A stretch of DNA of 64,000 nucleotides, taken from the NCBI RefSeq assembly GCF_006540305.1, contig NZ_BJOR01000001.1:7564001-7628000 (forward strand), given 5' to 3'. The translations under genes and the position numbers were made by a program. Position 1 is the first letter of the stretch; each line of letters opens with the position of its first letter. Below are positions 56,421 to 64,000 of this stretch, piece after piece. Source of the stretch: Streptomyces sp. 6-11-2. Lineage in GTDB: Bacteria > Actinomycetota > Actinomycetes > Streptomycetales > Streptomycetaceae. Under the pieces are notes generated by a model that saw nothing but the letters and a program-made list of their open reading frames with translations, was not told the DNA's origin and searched no databases.

Positions 56421-56529
56421 CCTGCCCGCCGCTGTCTGCGGAGCACACCGGGAGCAGGACCCACTCTGCGGGAGAAGCGGGGCCGGCCCTTCCGCCTTCG
56501 TCGGGGCCGACGCCGGCCGGTGGGAAACG

Positions 56530-57582
56530 TCAGCCCGCTCGCAGCGCAGCTGTCGCGAATTCCGTCATTCCGTCCACGAAGGCGACCTGCGGCTTCCAGC
56601 CCAGTTCGTCGCGCAGCCTGCGTGACGAGGCGGTGATGTGGCGGACGTCGCCGAGCCGGTACTCGCCCGTGACCACCGGCGCCCGCCCGCCATGCGCCTC
56701 GGCCAGGACGGCGGCCGTCTCCCCCACCGTGTGCGGCTCGCCGCTGCCGACGTTGTACGCCCGCGCGGTCCCCTCCGGCAGACCGGACAGACCGTCCAGG
56801 GCCGCGAGGTTGGCACCGGACACGTCCCGTACATGGACGAAGTCCCGCCGCTGGCCGCCGTCCTCGAACACGCGCGGTGCCTCGCCGCGCTCCAGCGCGG
56901 ACCGGAACAGTGACGCGACGCCCGCGTACGGGGTGTCACGCGGCATCCCGGGCCCGTACACGTTGTGGTAGCGCAGCGCGGCCACCCGCCCGCCGACGGC
57001 GCGCGCCCACGCGCAGGCCAGGTGCTCCTGCGCGAGCTTGGTGGCGGCGTAGACGTTGCGCGGATCAAGCGGGGCGTCCTCGGTCACCAGACCGGGGGCG
57101 AGCGGCTCACCGCACCTCGGGCAGGGCGGATCGAAGCGGCCCACGTCGAGGTCCGCCACCTTGCGCGGCCCCGGCCGTACGACGCCATGCGACGGGCACT
57201 CGTAGCGGCCCTCTCCGTAGACCACCATCGAACTCGCCAGCACCAGACGACGCACCCCGGCCTCGGCCATGCCGGCCAGCACCACCGCGGTGCCCAGGTC
57301 GTTGCAGCCCACGTACGCGGGAGCGTCGCCGAAGTCCTTGCCGAGCCCGACCATCGCCGCCTGATGGCAGACGACGTCCACACCCTGAAGGGCCTCGGCC
57401 ACGGCCGCCGCGTCGCGCACGTCCGCGTGTCTCCAGTCCACCCCGTCGGGGATGGGCGGGGACGTGCGGTGCGCGGTGGGCAACAGCGCGTCGAGCACGC
57501 GCACGCCGTGCCCGGCGCCGGTAAGGGCGGTGACGACGTGCGAGCCGATGAAGCCCGCGCCTCCGGTGACCAGGATCAACAT
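56530..57582 (-). CDS. NAD-dependent epimerase/dehydratase with CxxC insertion
   Basis: A 350-residue extended SDR: MLILVTGGAGFIGSHVVTAL (NAD motif), VCHQAAMVGLGKDF, LASSMVVYGEG with the catalytic Ser region, YAATK active-site Tyr/Lys, and LRYHNVYGPGMPRDTPYAGV. Between the two halves is an insertion with paired cysteines (ECPSHG and PPCPRCGEPLAPGLV) that could bind zinc. Sugar-nucleotide epimerases of this kind are frequent in Streptomyces glycosylation clusters. It probably prepares an NDP-sugar for the adjacent transferases. ATG 57582. Confidence 0.9.
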   Translation of the reverse strand: MLILVTGGAGFIGSHVVTALTGAGHGVRVLDALLPTAHRTSPPIPDGVDWRHADVRDAAAVAEALQGVDVVCHQAAMVGLGKDFGDAPAYVGCNDLGTAVVLAGMAEAGVRRLVLASSMVVYGEGRYECPSHGVVRPGPRKVADLDVGRFDPPCPRCGEPLAPGLVTEDAPLDPRNVYAATKLAQEHLACAWARAVGGRVAALRYHNVYGPGMPRDTPYAGVASLFRSALERGEAPRVFEDGGQRRDFVHVRDVSGANLAALDGLSGLPEGTARAYNVGSGEPHTVGETAAVLAEAHGGRAPVVTGEYRLGDVRHITASSRRLRDELGWKPQVAFVDGMTEFATAALRAG

Positions 57583-58048
57583 GCCACCGACCGTACGGCC
57601 ACGGGCCCTCCCGGCGACGGTACGACGCCGGATCGTCAGGGGTTCGTAAGCCTTCCCGCCGCAGACCGAGCGTCGTCGGGTTGTGAGGCAGCCGGCGCCG
57701 GCAGGCCGTAGCCCACGGCGAAGCCGAGCATGGTCGACGGGCCCCGCGGCCCGGCCCAGCTCGTCGCCGGTCGCGAACAGCCGTCCCACCACCTCGTGCA
57801 CCTCGCCGCCCGCCACCGTCCCGGTGGAGATGCCCGCCACCGTGTCCAGCCCGGTGTCATAGGCGGCGTAGCAGAAGCGGCCCGCCCGGGCGAGTACGGC
57901 CAGGGCACCTTCGGCGTCGCGGCGCGGCCTGCCCCACAGCGGCACCAGCAGTCCGAGGGCCACGAGCCCGCCAAGCCCGACGCCGCTCACTTCCGCAGGC
58001 GCGTAAGCCACCCGTGAGACGGCCCGCCGCCGGAGCGTGGAGGCAGAC
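57583..58048. other. uncertain region; possible degenerate open frame
   Basis: A minus-strand frame from ATG 58011 (MAYAPAEVSGVGLGGLVALG, LLVPLWGRPRRDAEGALAVL, AYDTGLDTVAGISTGTVAGG) looks protein-like for about 95 residues and stays open into the epimerase frame. A sister frame ends AASQPDDARSAAGRLTNP at 57636. I cannot assign a family; it may be a decayed gene between the epimerase and the membrane-protein gene. Confidence 0.4.
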
Positions 58049-58459
58049 CTACGAAGGTGGCCGCCGTCGGCTGCGGCGGATTCCCCGCGCGGCCAGCAGG
58101 AAGGCCGTGACCGTCGCCACCGCCACCATCGTGAACAGCCAGTTGCGCGGGTAGTCCAGCGGCAGGACCGAGGAGTTGGCGGGCTTCCCCGGGCGAAGGA
58201 GCACCGGCAGGGCCACCGCCGTCAGAGCGCCCGCCACCAGCAGTGCCCCGCGGACCGGCCCGCGCACACCGCCGCGGACCAGCACCCACCCGATGAGCAG
58301 CACCAGAGGTGCGATCAGCACGTCGTGCAGCACCACCGCCCCACCCAGCCAGACCAGGACACCCGGCAGGTCACGCACGTCCAGCAGCAGGGAGACGCCG
58401 ACGCCCATCAGCGACAGGCCGATCAGACCCGTGAGGAGCCGCGCCACGCTCATCCTCAT
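58049..58459 (-). CDS. small membrane protein coupled to the molybdopterin oxidoreductase
   Basis: A 136-residue protein with four hydrophobic helices: LTGLIGLSLMGVGVSLLLDV, VLVWLGGAVVLHDVLIAPLV, a third around ALLVAGALTAVALPVLL, and LFTMVAVATVTAFLLAA, ending in basic residues. The His in VVLHDVLIAPLV is within a helix. The start overlaps the oxidoreductase stop as ATGA. It could be a membrane anchor or electron-transfer helper for that enzyme; the function is inferred only from coupling. Confidence 0.8.
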   Translation of the reverse strand: MRMSVARLLTGLIGLSLMGVGVSLLLDVRDLPGVLVWLGGAVVLHDVLIAPLVLLIGWVLVRGGVRGPVRGALLVAGALTAVALPVLLRPGKPANSSVLPLDYPRNWLFTMVAVATVTAFLLAARGIRRSRRRPPS

Positions 58460-59592
58460 GACAGCACGTCCAGTCGGCCGACCCACTTGGTCTGCAGCAC
58501 ACCGGGCCGGTTCGGAGCGATCAAACGCACCGGGTAGCCGTGGTCGGGGGAGAGTTCCTCGCCGTTGAGACGCAGAGCGAGCAGAGTCAGCGGGTCGCGG
58601 GCGTGCTCGTGCCCCATTTCGGAGACCCGGTATCCGCCCCGACTCTGCAGTGACACCACCCGAACGCGGGCGTGCCGATGAGCGCCGGCAAGCTCAAGGA
58701 GGTCGATGACCCGAACGCCCGTCCAGCGGGCGGACTTGCTCCATCCCTCCACGCAGGCGATCGGCAGTTCCACCTCGTGCTGCGGCAGGTCCCGCAGCTC
58801 ATCCAGCGTCAGTGTGCAGGGCCGCGGTCCGGCGACCGTCAAACGGTAGCGCTCGGCGGGTATCAGGCCGACACCGGCCGCGGCGGCGGTGCGGTTGACC
58901 GGCAGGCCCTGGGGGCCGTGATCGGGATGGCGGGGTGCGAGCAGGACGAGGTCCTTCAGGGGCGTGAAGGACTGGCCCACGGTGGTCACGGTGACCGCAC
59001 CGACCGCCGCTGCCACCGCAATCAGCAGCGAACGCCGGTCGGGCCCGTCCTCCTCCGGCAGAGCCAGGGTCCCCGGCGAACGACGGCTCCAGTGTGCCCG
59101 GATCTCGGGGGCCTTGACCGCGACGTGCAGCACCAGGACTCCGGCCACCAGCCAGGCCACGGCGTAGTGCACCGGCACGAAGGAGAACGGCCACGGATAC
59201 CACTGTGCGGTGTTCAGCAATCCCGTGGCCACTTCGAAGACGGCCGCCGCCACCAGCATGGCCGCCGACAACCGCTCCAGCGCGTGCCGCACCGACTGCA
59301 CCGGCGGCCAGGCGAACAGCCGCGGGTACACCGTCCACAGTTTCGCCAGCAGCAGTGGAATCGCCGCGATGCCCGAGGCGACGTGCAGCCCCTGGGTGAG
59401 CCGGTAGCCCCACACCGGGCGGCTCGGCAGGTCATCGGCCAGCCACCCGGGCGGATGCTGCAGCACATGGCTGATCAGACCGGTGACGAAGCAGACCACG
59501 AAGGCGAGGCCGAGCCACCGTCCGATCGAGGTCGCCGTGCGGGCATCGTGCAACCTGCCCTTGAACGCCGGCGGAAACAATCGCGATCGCAT
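58456..59592 (-). CDS. membrane-bound molybdopterin-dependent oxidoreductase with cytochrome-b-like domain
   Basis: A 378-residue protein. Residues about 22-165 form four transmembrane helices with histidines in suitable positions (GLISHVLQHPP, LTQGLHVASGIAAIP, VPVHYAVAWLVAGVLVLHVA), resembling a haem-b binding domain. After another short hydrophobic stretch (LLIAVAAAVGAVTVTTVG) comes an Oxidored_molyb domain with the Mo-ligand cysteine (LPIACVEGWSKSARWTGVRV). The C-terminal half lacks the sulfite-oxidase dimerisation domain. It likely passes electrons through the membrane; the substrate is unknown. Confidence 0.87.
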   Translation of the reverse strand: MRSRLFPPAFKGRLHDARTATSIGRWLGLAFVVCFVTGLISHVLQHPPGWLADDLPSRPVWGYRLTQGLHVASGIAAIPLLLAKLWTVYPRLFAWPPVQSVRHALERLSAAMLVAAAVFEVATGLLNTAQWYPWPFSFVPVHYAVAWLVAGVLVLHVAVKAPEIRAHWSRRSPGTLALPEEDGPDRRSLLIAVAAAVGAVTVTTVGQSFTPLKDLVLLAPRHPDHGPQGLPVNRTAAAAGVGLIPAERYRLTVAGPRPCTLTLDELRDLPQHEVELPIACVEGWSKSARWTGVRVIDLLELAGAHRHARVRVVSLQSRGGYRVSEMGHEHARDPLTLLALRLNGEELSPDHGYPVRLIAPNRPGVLQTKWVGRLDVLS

Positions 59593-60095
59593 ACCCCCAT
59601 CACAGCTGTCGCAAGGCCGTCGCGGAACGCCCGGACCCCTTACGGAACAGGGACATCCAGGTCTTGGGGCGACCTGCTGTGGCGGCAGCCGCTCGCCGGT
59701 GGCGTGGGTGACGTGCCGTCTGCGCACGTAGACGCCGAAGCCTCGGCAGCCGCAATCCTCATAGGTACGTGGAGTGGCCGTTGGCCACTCCAGGCAGGGG
59801 TGGGTGGGGCATCTGTTCTGCCAGCAGCACTGGGAGTGCCGGGGCGCTCCGCCAAGAAGGACATGGTCCGGCCCTTGCCGTCGGAGGAGAGGGCGATCAA
59901 AACGGCGCGTGCGCTGGCAGCAGATGGTCGGCCTTGACCGCGTACCCGCGGGCGCCAAAGCTCTCGGCGTAGGCGACCAGGTCCGGGTTTGGTGAACCGG
60001 GGCTGGCTGTGACGGCAGAGGTCGACGTGCAGCGCCGAGGCGGCGGCGGTGATCGAGCGTGCCCGGGGTGCTCCCGGCCCCGCGGCTTTGCTGCG
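59593..60095. other. intergenic region with a thiamine-diphosphate-enzyme scrap
   Basis: About 500 bp. The minus strand at about 59905-59995 reads NPDLVAYAESFGARGYAVKA and then DHLLPA, very like the C-terminal end of acetolactate-synthase-type TPP enzymes, followed by TGA. The rest has no recognisable coding content. Only a few dozen residues of that gene remain. Confidence 0.5.
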
Positions 60096-60689
60096 TCAGT
60101 GCCGCCTGTAGGGGGCGACCAGCGCCGCGGTGGCGGCGGCCTGACTCCGTAGTTCCTTCAGGGTCTGGTTCGGCGAGGTGTTCTGGCCGAAGGACGCGGG
60201 CAGGGGGTTGCGGAGCGCGTACAGCGTCAGCTGGTACTTGTGCGTGTGGCCGGCGGGCGGGCAGGGACCGTCGTACGTCGCCTCGCCGAAGTCGTTCAGG
60301 AGTTCCCGGGCACCGGGTGTAAGGGTGTGCGGCTGCGTTCCCGGCGCTGTCGCGGGAAGGCCGACCTGCAGCCAGTGGATCTTCTGGTTCGCCAGGTCGA
60401 CCATGGACAGGCCGAGTTCGGCGGTACCGGCCGGGACATTCTCGAACGTAAGCCCGGGGGAGTAGTCGTGGGGACTATCGCAGGTCATCAGGGGGAGGAA
60501 CGCGCCTGACGCGTCGAAACCCTGGCCTCTGCCGAGGGTGAAGGGACCTGTAGGTACCGTCGTCGCCCGGGAGACCGCGGTGGACGGGGTTGACGTTGCT
60601 TGGGTGTGTCCGGCGGATGACGAGCACCCGGCCGTCGTCAGCAGTGCGGCCGCGGCAATCGCGTCTGAGACAAGGAATCGACGCATCAT
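60096..60689 (-). CDS. PEBP (YbhB/YbcL-type) lipoprotein
   Basis: A 197-residue predicted lipoprotein: signal peptide with lipobox-like TTAGCSSS (Cys about residue 22), a Ser/Thr linker, then a phosphatidylethanolamine-binding-protein fold (MTCDSPHDYSPGLTFENVPA, AELGLSMVDL, IHWLQVGLP, TYDGPCPPAGHTHKYQLTLY). The usual ligand-pocket DPDAP motif is altered (SMVDLANQ), but the HWL and GPCPPxGxxHxY motifs are kept. It would sit on the outer face of the membrane. Ligand unknown. Confidence 0.88.
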   Translation of the reverse strand: MMRRFLVSDAIAAAALLTTAGCSSSAGHTQATSTPSTAVSRATTVPTGPFTLGRGQGFDASGAFLPLMTCDSPHDYSPGLTFENVPAGTAELGLSMVDLANQKIHWLQVGLPATAPGTQPHTLTPGARELLNDFGEATYDGPCPPAGHTHKYQLTLYALRNPLPASFGQNTSPNQTLKELRSQAAATAALVAPYRRH

Positions 60690-60781
60690 GCTGGAACCGT
60701 ATGCCAGGCGGACGCCCCTCACCGCCCGTACCGGCTTACGGCTTCGTGACGTGCGGTCCCCGGCTGTGCAGCTGGTGCTGA

Positions 60782-60920
60782 TCAGCTGGTCGGAGCAGGT
60801 TGAAGGACCGTCAGGTTCGCTCGTTCAGCCGTTGCCTGGTCGGCGTAGCACTTCTTTTCGTACTCGATCGGGCTGAGCCGGTCGAGCCGCTCCTGGATGT
60901 GCCGACTTCGCCACGGTCGG
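60782..60920 (-). pseudogene. IS3-type transposase C-terminal remnant
   Basis: The minus strand reads RHIQERLDRLSPIEYEKKCY, ADQATAERANLTVLQPAPTS and stop, like the end of IS3-family OrfB (the RRRHSxLxxxTPxEYE region). Only about 45 residues remain. Confidence 0.65.
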
Positions 60921-60988
60921 CGACCGTTCTGTGTGCCTGCGTGAGTGCACGGATCGGTAAGGCAGTTGGAGCGCACCAGGGGGTTCGC

Positions 60989-62815
60989 CTACTGGGCGTG
61001 CCTCGTTTGTCGCTCGGCATCGCGGATGGCGCGAGCGGCATTGATGAGCCCGATGTGGCTGAAGGCTTGGGGGAAGTTGCCGAGGGCCTCAGCTGTGGTG
61101 GAGTCGGTCTCCTCGGCCAGCAGGCCGAGGTCGTTGGCGTGTGCGAGGGTGGCTTGGAAGACGTGCCGTGCACGGGTGGTGTGGCCGGTGAGGGCGAGGG
61201 CTTGGGCAAGCCAGAAGGAACACAGCAAGAAGGCGCCTTCTTCTTCCTGCAGCTCGTCGGTGAGATAGCGGCGGACCAGGCCGTTGCGGTCGGTCAGTTG
61301 GGTGGCGATGGCCAGCACGGTGGACTGTACACGGGGGTCGTGCGGTGGCAAGAAGCCGACGATGGGCAGCATCAGCGCGGAGGCGTCGAGGTCGTCACTG
61401 TCGAATGCCTGGGTGAAGGCGCCCAGGCCGGAGTTCCAGCCGCGTTGTTCGATGGCTTGGCGGATCTGGTCGCGCTCGTGCTGCCAGTGGGGCAGGCGTT
61501 CGTCGGCTTGGAGGGCGGGGGCCATGGCGATGGCGCGGTCCAGGGCGACCCAGCACATCAGTTTCGAGTGGAGGAAGTGTCTGCTGGGTCCGCGCCTTTC
61601 CCAGATGCCCTGATCCTGTTGGGTCCACCGCTGGGCGGCTGCCTCGGCCGTCTGGAACAGGAAGGTCCGGGTGGCCGGGTCGAGAGGCTCACCGGGCGGA
61701 AGGGTCTGGTGAGCGGCGTCGAGGAGTTCACCGTAGACGTCGAGTTGGCGCTGGCGCCAGGCGTCGTTGCCGATCCGCACGGGGCTGCTGTTGCGCCAGC
61801 CGGTCAGGTGCGGCAGGAGCCGCTCGCTCAGGTCGTGTTCGCCGCCGATGCCGTACATGATCTGCAGGTCGACGCCGCGGTCGAGTTGGGTTGCCCCGGT
61901 GCGGGCGAGGAAGTCGAAGAACCGGTTCTTCTCCTTCTCGCAGGCGGCCGTGGCAAGCGCCTGAAGGGTGAAGCTCGCGTCGCGGACCCAGGTGTAGCGG
62001 TAATCCCAGTTGCGCTTGCCGCCCGTTGTCTCGGGCAGGGAGGTAGTGGCAGCGGCGACAATGGCCCCGCTGGGAGCGAAGGTCAGGGCTCGCAGCACGC
62101 GTCCGCTGTGGCTCACCTCGTTCTGCCAGGGGCCGACGTAGCCGCGGTGGAGCTTCGACCAGGAACGCCAGCCCGCGATGGTGTCGGACATGCGGCGCCG
62201 GATCCGCCCTGCCCGCCAGCCCACCGGCTCCCTTTCCCACGCCGGCCTGACGTGCAGGGCGAATGCGAGGCGGTGCCCCGCCGAGAGCGGGATTCGGCCG
62301 TGTGCTGTGGAGCCGCTCACTTGCAGGTCGACGGGGCTCGACAGCAGCAGAACGTGGGCTCCCCCGTGCGCCGCGAGCCCGCCTCGCACGGCTGAGAGCA
62401 AGGGGTGGACGAGTCCGAACTCCGGGCGCGGCGCGTAGGCGATCTCGATGGTTACCCGTCCTTCGGTGCAGGTGATCTGCCGCAGGAGCGTTCCGGGGGA
62501 AGCGGTGCCGAGCGCGTGCCCGCGTTCGCGCCGCCCCAGGGCGAGGGCATCCCGCAGGACCGCCGTACCCCCGGTTGTGCGGAAGACCGTCTCCAGAACA
62601 AGGGTGTCCTCGACGTAACGGCGGCTGATGTCGATCGGGTCGGTGACAGGGCGGATGGACCAGTGGCCGGCGTCCTCGTCGAGGAGTCGAGCGAAGATCG
62701 CCGGGCTGTCGAACCGGGGCAGACACAGCCAGTCCACCGAGCCGTCGGAGGTCACCAGCGCGGCCGAGCGGCAGTCGGACAGCAGAGCGTGGTCACCGAT
62801 CGGTCGCGCACTCAT
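60989..62815 (-). CDS. GH15 glucoamylase/trehalase-like enzyme
   Basis: A 608-residue cytoplasmic GH15 protein. The N-terminal domain (RPIGDHALLSDCRSAALVTS, DGSVDWLCLPRFDSPAIFAR) is the trehalase-like N domain, and the (alpha/alpha)6 barrel follows. RNWDYRYTWVRDASFTLQAL is the family signature. Candidate catalytic glutamates lie in DQGIWERRGPSRHFLHSKLM and EEEGAFLLCSFWLAQALALT. Family members hydrolyse trehalose or alpha-glucans. Trehalase activity is the commonest for actinobacterial members of this type, but this is not proven by sequence. ATG 62815 matches family starts. Confidence 0.92.
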   Translation of the reverse strand: MSARPIGDHALLSDCRSAALVTSDGSVDWLCLPRFDSPAIFARLLDEDAGHWSIRPVTDPIDISRRYVEDTLVLETVFRTTGGTAVLRDALALGRRERGHALGTASPGTLLRQITCTEGRVTIEIAYAPRPEFGLVHPLLSAVRGGLAAHGGAHVLLLSSPVDLQVSGSTAHGRIPLSAGHRLAFALHVRPAWEREPVGWRAGRIRRRMSDTIAGWRSWSKLHRGYVGPWQNEVSHSGRVLRALTFAPSGAIVAAATTSLPETTGGKRNWDYRYTWVRDASFTLQALATAACEKEKNRFFDFLARTGATQLDRGVDLQIMYGIGGEHDLSERLLPHLTGWRNSSPVRIGNDAWRQRQLDVYGELLDAAHQTLPPGEPLDPATRTFLFQTAEAAAQRWTQQDQGIWERRGPSRHFLHSKLMCWVALDRAIAMAPALQADERLPHWQHERDQIRQAIEQRGWNSGLGAFTQAFDSDDLDASALMLPIVGFLPPHDPRVQSTVLAIATQLTDRNGLVRRYLTDELQEEEGAFLLCSFWLAQALALTGHTTRARHVFQATLAHANDLGLLAEETDSTTAEALGNFPQAFSHIGLINAARAIRDAERQTRHAQ

Positions 62816-63094
62816 GTCTCGCAGCCCGTCCACCTTGGGCCGGAGGTGGCCCGGCCAGGACGACGTGAGCAGTCGCCTGCGCCGCAGGTTGCTCCGGGTG
62901 CCCGACGAGTGTCATTGATCCCAGCCTCCCTGCACAGCGGATTCGCCCCCCACCCAATCAGCACGATCGGTGGATCGCATGCGCTGGCCGTCGGCGGTTG
63001 CCCCGAGCGGGTGGCGCGACGGCCTGGTGTCGCACCCGGCGCCTGGCGTCTGGGCGGCCTACGTCGTGTCCCGCCACCGCGTCGTCAGCCCCGC

Positions 63095-63775
63095 TCAGTA
63101 ACGACGTCCCGAGGCCGGGTCCTGGCGGCCGAGGGCGAGGAAGCATCGGTGGCCGCATCTCCACTGGTCGGTGACGCTGAGGGCAAGGTCCTCGGCGACC
63201 CTGTGGAGCGCTGGTGCTCCCAGACGCGCCCAGGGGAACGGCGGCCCTTCGTGGCCATGGATGTCTTCGAACCGGGCGCTGCAGAGTTCCTCGACATCGT
63301 CGGGGTCGACCTCGACGAGGAGAACACCCGTCGGGGCGGTGAGCTGGATACAGCGGTACAGCAGGGCATGCGGGTCACCGCCGATACCGATGTTGGCGTC
63401 GATGAGCAGGACGGTCTGCCAGCCTCCCTCGGCCGGTAGCCGGTCGAACACCGATCGGCACAGTGCGATTCCACCGAGAGCGATGGTATGGGCCACCGCG
63501 CGGGGAGCCACATCGACGCCGAGCGCGAAGACCCCGCGACTCAGGAGTGCCCCGCACAGCCGGCCCGGTCCGCAGCCGACGTCGAGAACGGGGCCGACGG
63601 AGCGATTGAGTACGGATTCGTCGGCCAGGGTGGGCTGCGCGTACCAGCGATGCACAGGCATCCGGATCCGGCGCCCGTTTCCCAAGCGTAGATACACCGG
63701 TCCGTGGCCGGTTCGCAGGGCGAGCGCATAGGGGTCTCCCGCTGCGCAGGGCGAGCCGTCCTCGTCGGTCGTCAC
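63095..63775 (-). CDS. class I SAM methyltransferase, cluster copy 2
   Basis: A 226-residue paralogue of the protein at 53772-54647: YALALRTGHGPVYLRLGNGR, VLDVGCGPGRLCGALLSRGV, SVFDRLPAEGGWQTVLLIDA and NIGIGGDPHALLYRC are block-for-block similar. It lacks the long C-terminal extension of copy 1. The GTG start (63775) overlaps the stop of the upstream membrane-protein gene as GTGA. The motif set suggests both copies act on the same type of substrate. It may belong to a second glycosylation module that continues to the right of the window. Confidence 0.85.
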   Translation of the reverse strand: MTTDEDGSPCAAGDPYALALRTGHGPVYLRLGNGRRIRMPVHRWYAQPTLADESVLNRSVGPVLDVGCGPGRLCGALLSRGVFALGVDVAPRAVAHTIALGGIALCRSVFDRLPAEGGWQTVLLIDANIGIGGDPHALLYRCIQLTAPTGVLLVEVDPDDVEELCSARFEDIHGHEGPPFPWARLGAPALHRVAEDLALSVTDQWRCGHRCFLALGRQDPASGRRY

Positions 63776-64000
63776 GATGCAGCGCCGTGACCTGGCGCAG
63801 GTCGTTCCTGGTCGGCGCGCGCGTCCCGCCGGACGCGGCGGAGCTTGAGAGCGAAGGCCACGGCGGAGGCGGCGAAGAGTACGGCGGTGATGGCCAGCCA
63901 CCGGCCGATGTAGACGTCCATGGTCAACCGGGTGGCACCCGGGTAGGGGGTCGAGAGGGCGAAGATGAGGGGGAACCAGACAAGCAGGAGCACACCGGAG
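63772..64000 (-). CDS. membrane protein, 3' end only (runs off window)
   Basis: The frame is open to the window edge and encodes VLLLVWFPLIFALSTPYPGA, TRLTMDVYIGRWLAITAVLF and AASAVAFALKLRRVRRDARA, two hydrophobic helices followed by a basic tail and stop at 63772. The true start is probably outside; an internal ATG at 63921 would give a 49-residue protein. It is coupled to the methyltransferase. No family is assignable from this piece. Confidence 0.6.
   Translation of the reverse strand, partial: SGVLLLVWFPLIFALSTPYPGATRLTMDVYIGRWLAITAVLFAASAVAFALKLRRVRRDARADQERPAPGHGAAS

Noticed and set aside
60800..62395. 531-codon plus-strand frame opposite the GH15 gene
   Set aside because: Gly/Val-rich antisense shadow; the GH15 signatures are on the minus strand.

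Overview
The window is high-GC actinobacterial DNA, almost certainly from a Streptomyces chromosome. Supporting signs are strong G/C at third codon positions, many GTG starts, 4-bp GTGA/ATGA gene overlaps, mycothiol-type enzymes (MscR-like dehydrogenase, maleylpyruvate-isomerase-like proteins), a PAS-GAF-SpoIIE-type PP2C phosphatase, many TetR/LysR/GntR regulators and numerous decayed insertion sequences. No rRNA or CRISPR array was seen. There is one initiator-type tRNA-Met with its own terminator.

Layout. 1-2.7 kb: leftward operon DUF4129 protein - small membrane protein - MoxR ATPase - (start of the next gene), all with 4-bp overlaps. 2.9-7.4 kb: a damaged GNAT gene, an isochorismatase-like hydrolase with its TetR regulator, a soluble sulfite-oxidase-like enzyme and a frameshifted DUF1963-like gene. 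7.8-12.3 kb: LysR regulator, small hypotheticals, an IS701 remnant, SRPBCC, DinB/MPI-like and deazaflavin-dependent nitroreductase-like proteins. 12.7 kb: tRNA-fMet. 13.1-18.7 kb: a DUF6223-like membrane protein, then a segmental duplication. Each copy has a secreted Gly/Glu/Arg-rich protein, a strong terminator and a gene resembling ML (MD-2/NPC2-type lipid-binding) domains; the second ML-like gene is decayed. 19-22.5 kb: TetR + Old-Yellow-Enzyme/dienoyl-CoA-reductase-like flavoprotein, and a cyclophilin. 23-24.4 kb: HdeD-like membrane protein and spacer.

24.4-32.9 kb: a complete-looking L-fucose-type sugar catabolic operon. It holds a binding protein, ABC ATPase, permease, L-fuconate-dehydratase-like enolase, SDR, aldo/keto reductase, mutarotase and lactonase-like amidohydrolase, divergent from a FadR-type GntR regulator. 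The aldo/keto reductase, the candidate sugar 1-dehydrogenase, is visibly broken.

33.5-47.6 kb: class B penicillin-binding protein, MDR oxidoreductase, PAS-GAF-PP2C phosphatase, ISL3 transposase debris with a 17-copy CAGC microsatellite, a SAM methyltransferase, a DUF6308 remnant, a stand-alone HflX-N-like protein, an MpaB-like (DUF2236) protein, a LuxR-type regulator, and the mycothiol-dependent formaldehyde dehydrogenase with its coupled MBL-fold partner. 47.7-52 kb: an IS5-type element with a -1 frameshift site, an MPI-family gene between two copies of a 51-bp IS end, a truncated glutamine-synthetase tail, VOC and alpha/beta-hydrolase genes and another ISL3 tail.

52.3-59.6 kb: a translationally coupled cluster (GT2, DUF2064 glycosyltransferase, SAM methyltransferase, GT87-like polytopic transferase) next to an NAD-dependent epimerase with a CxxC insertion, a membrane protein and a membrane-bound molybdopterin oxidoreductase; a gutted response regulator lies inside. 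60-64 kb: a PEBP lipoprotein, an IS3 tail, a GH15 enzyme, and a second paralogue of the cluster methyltransferase coupled to a membrane protein that runs off the window.
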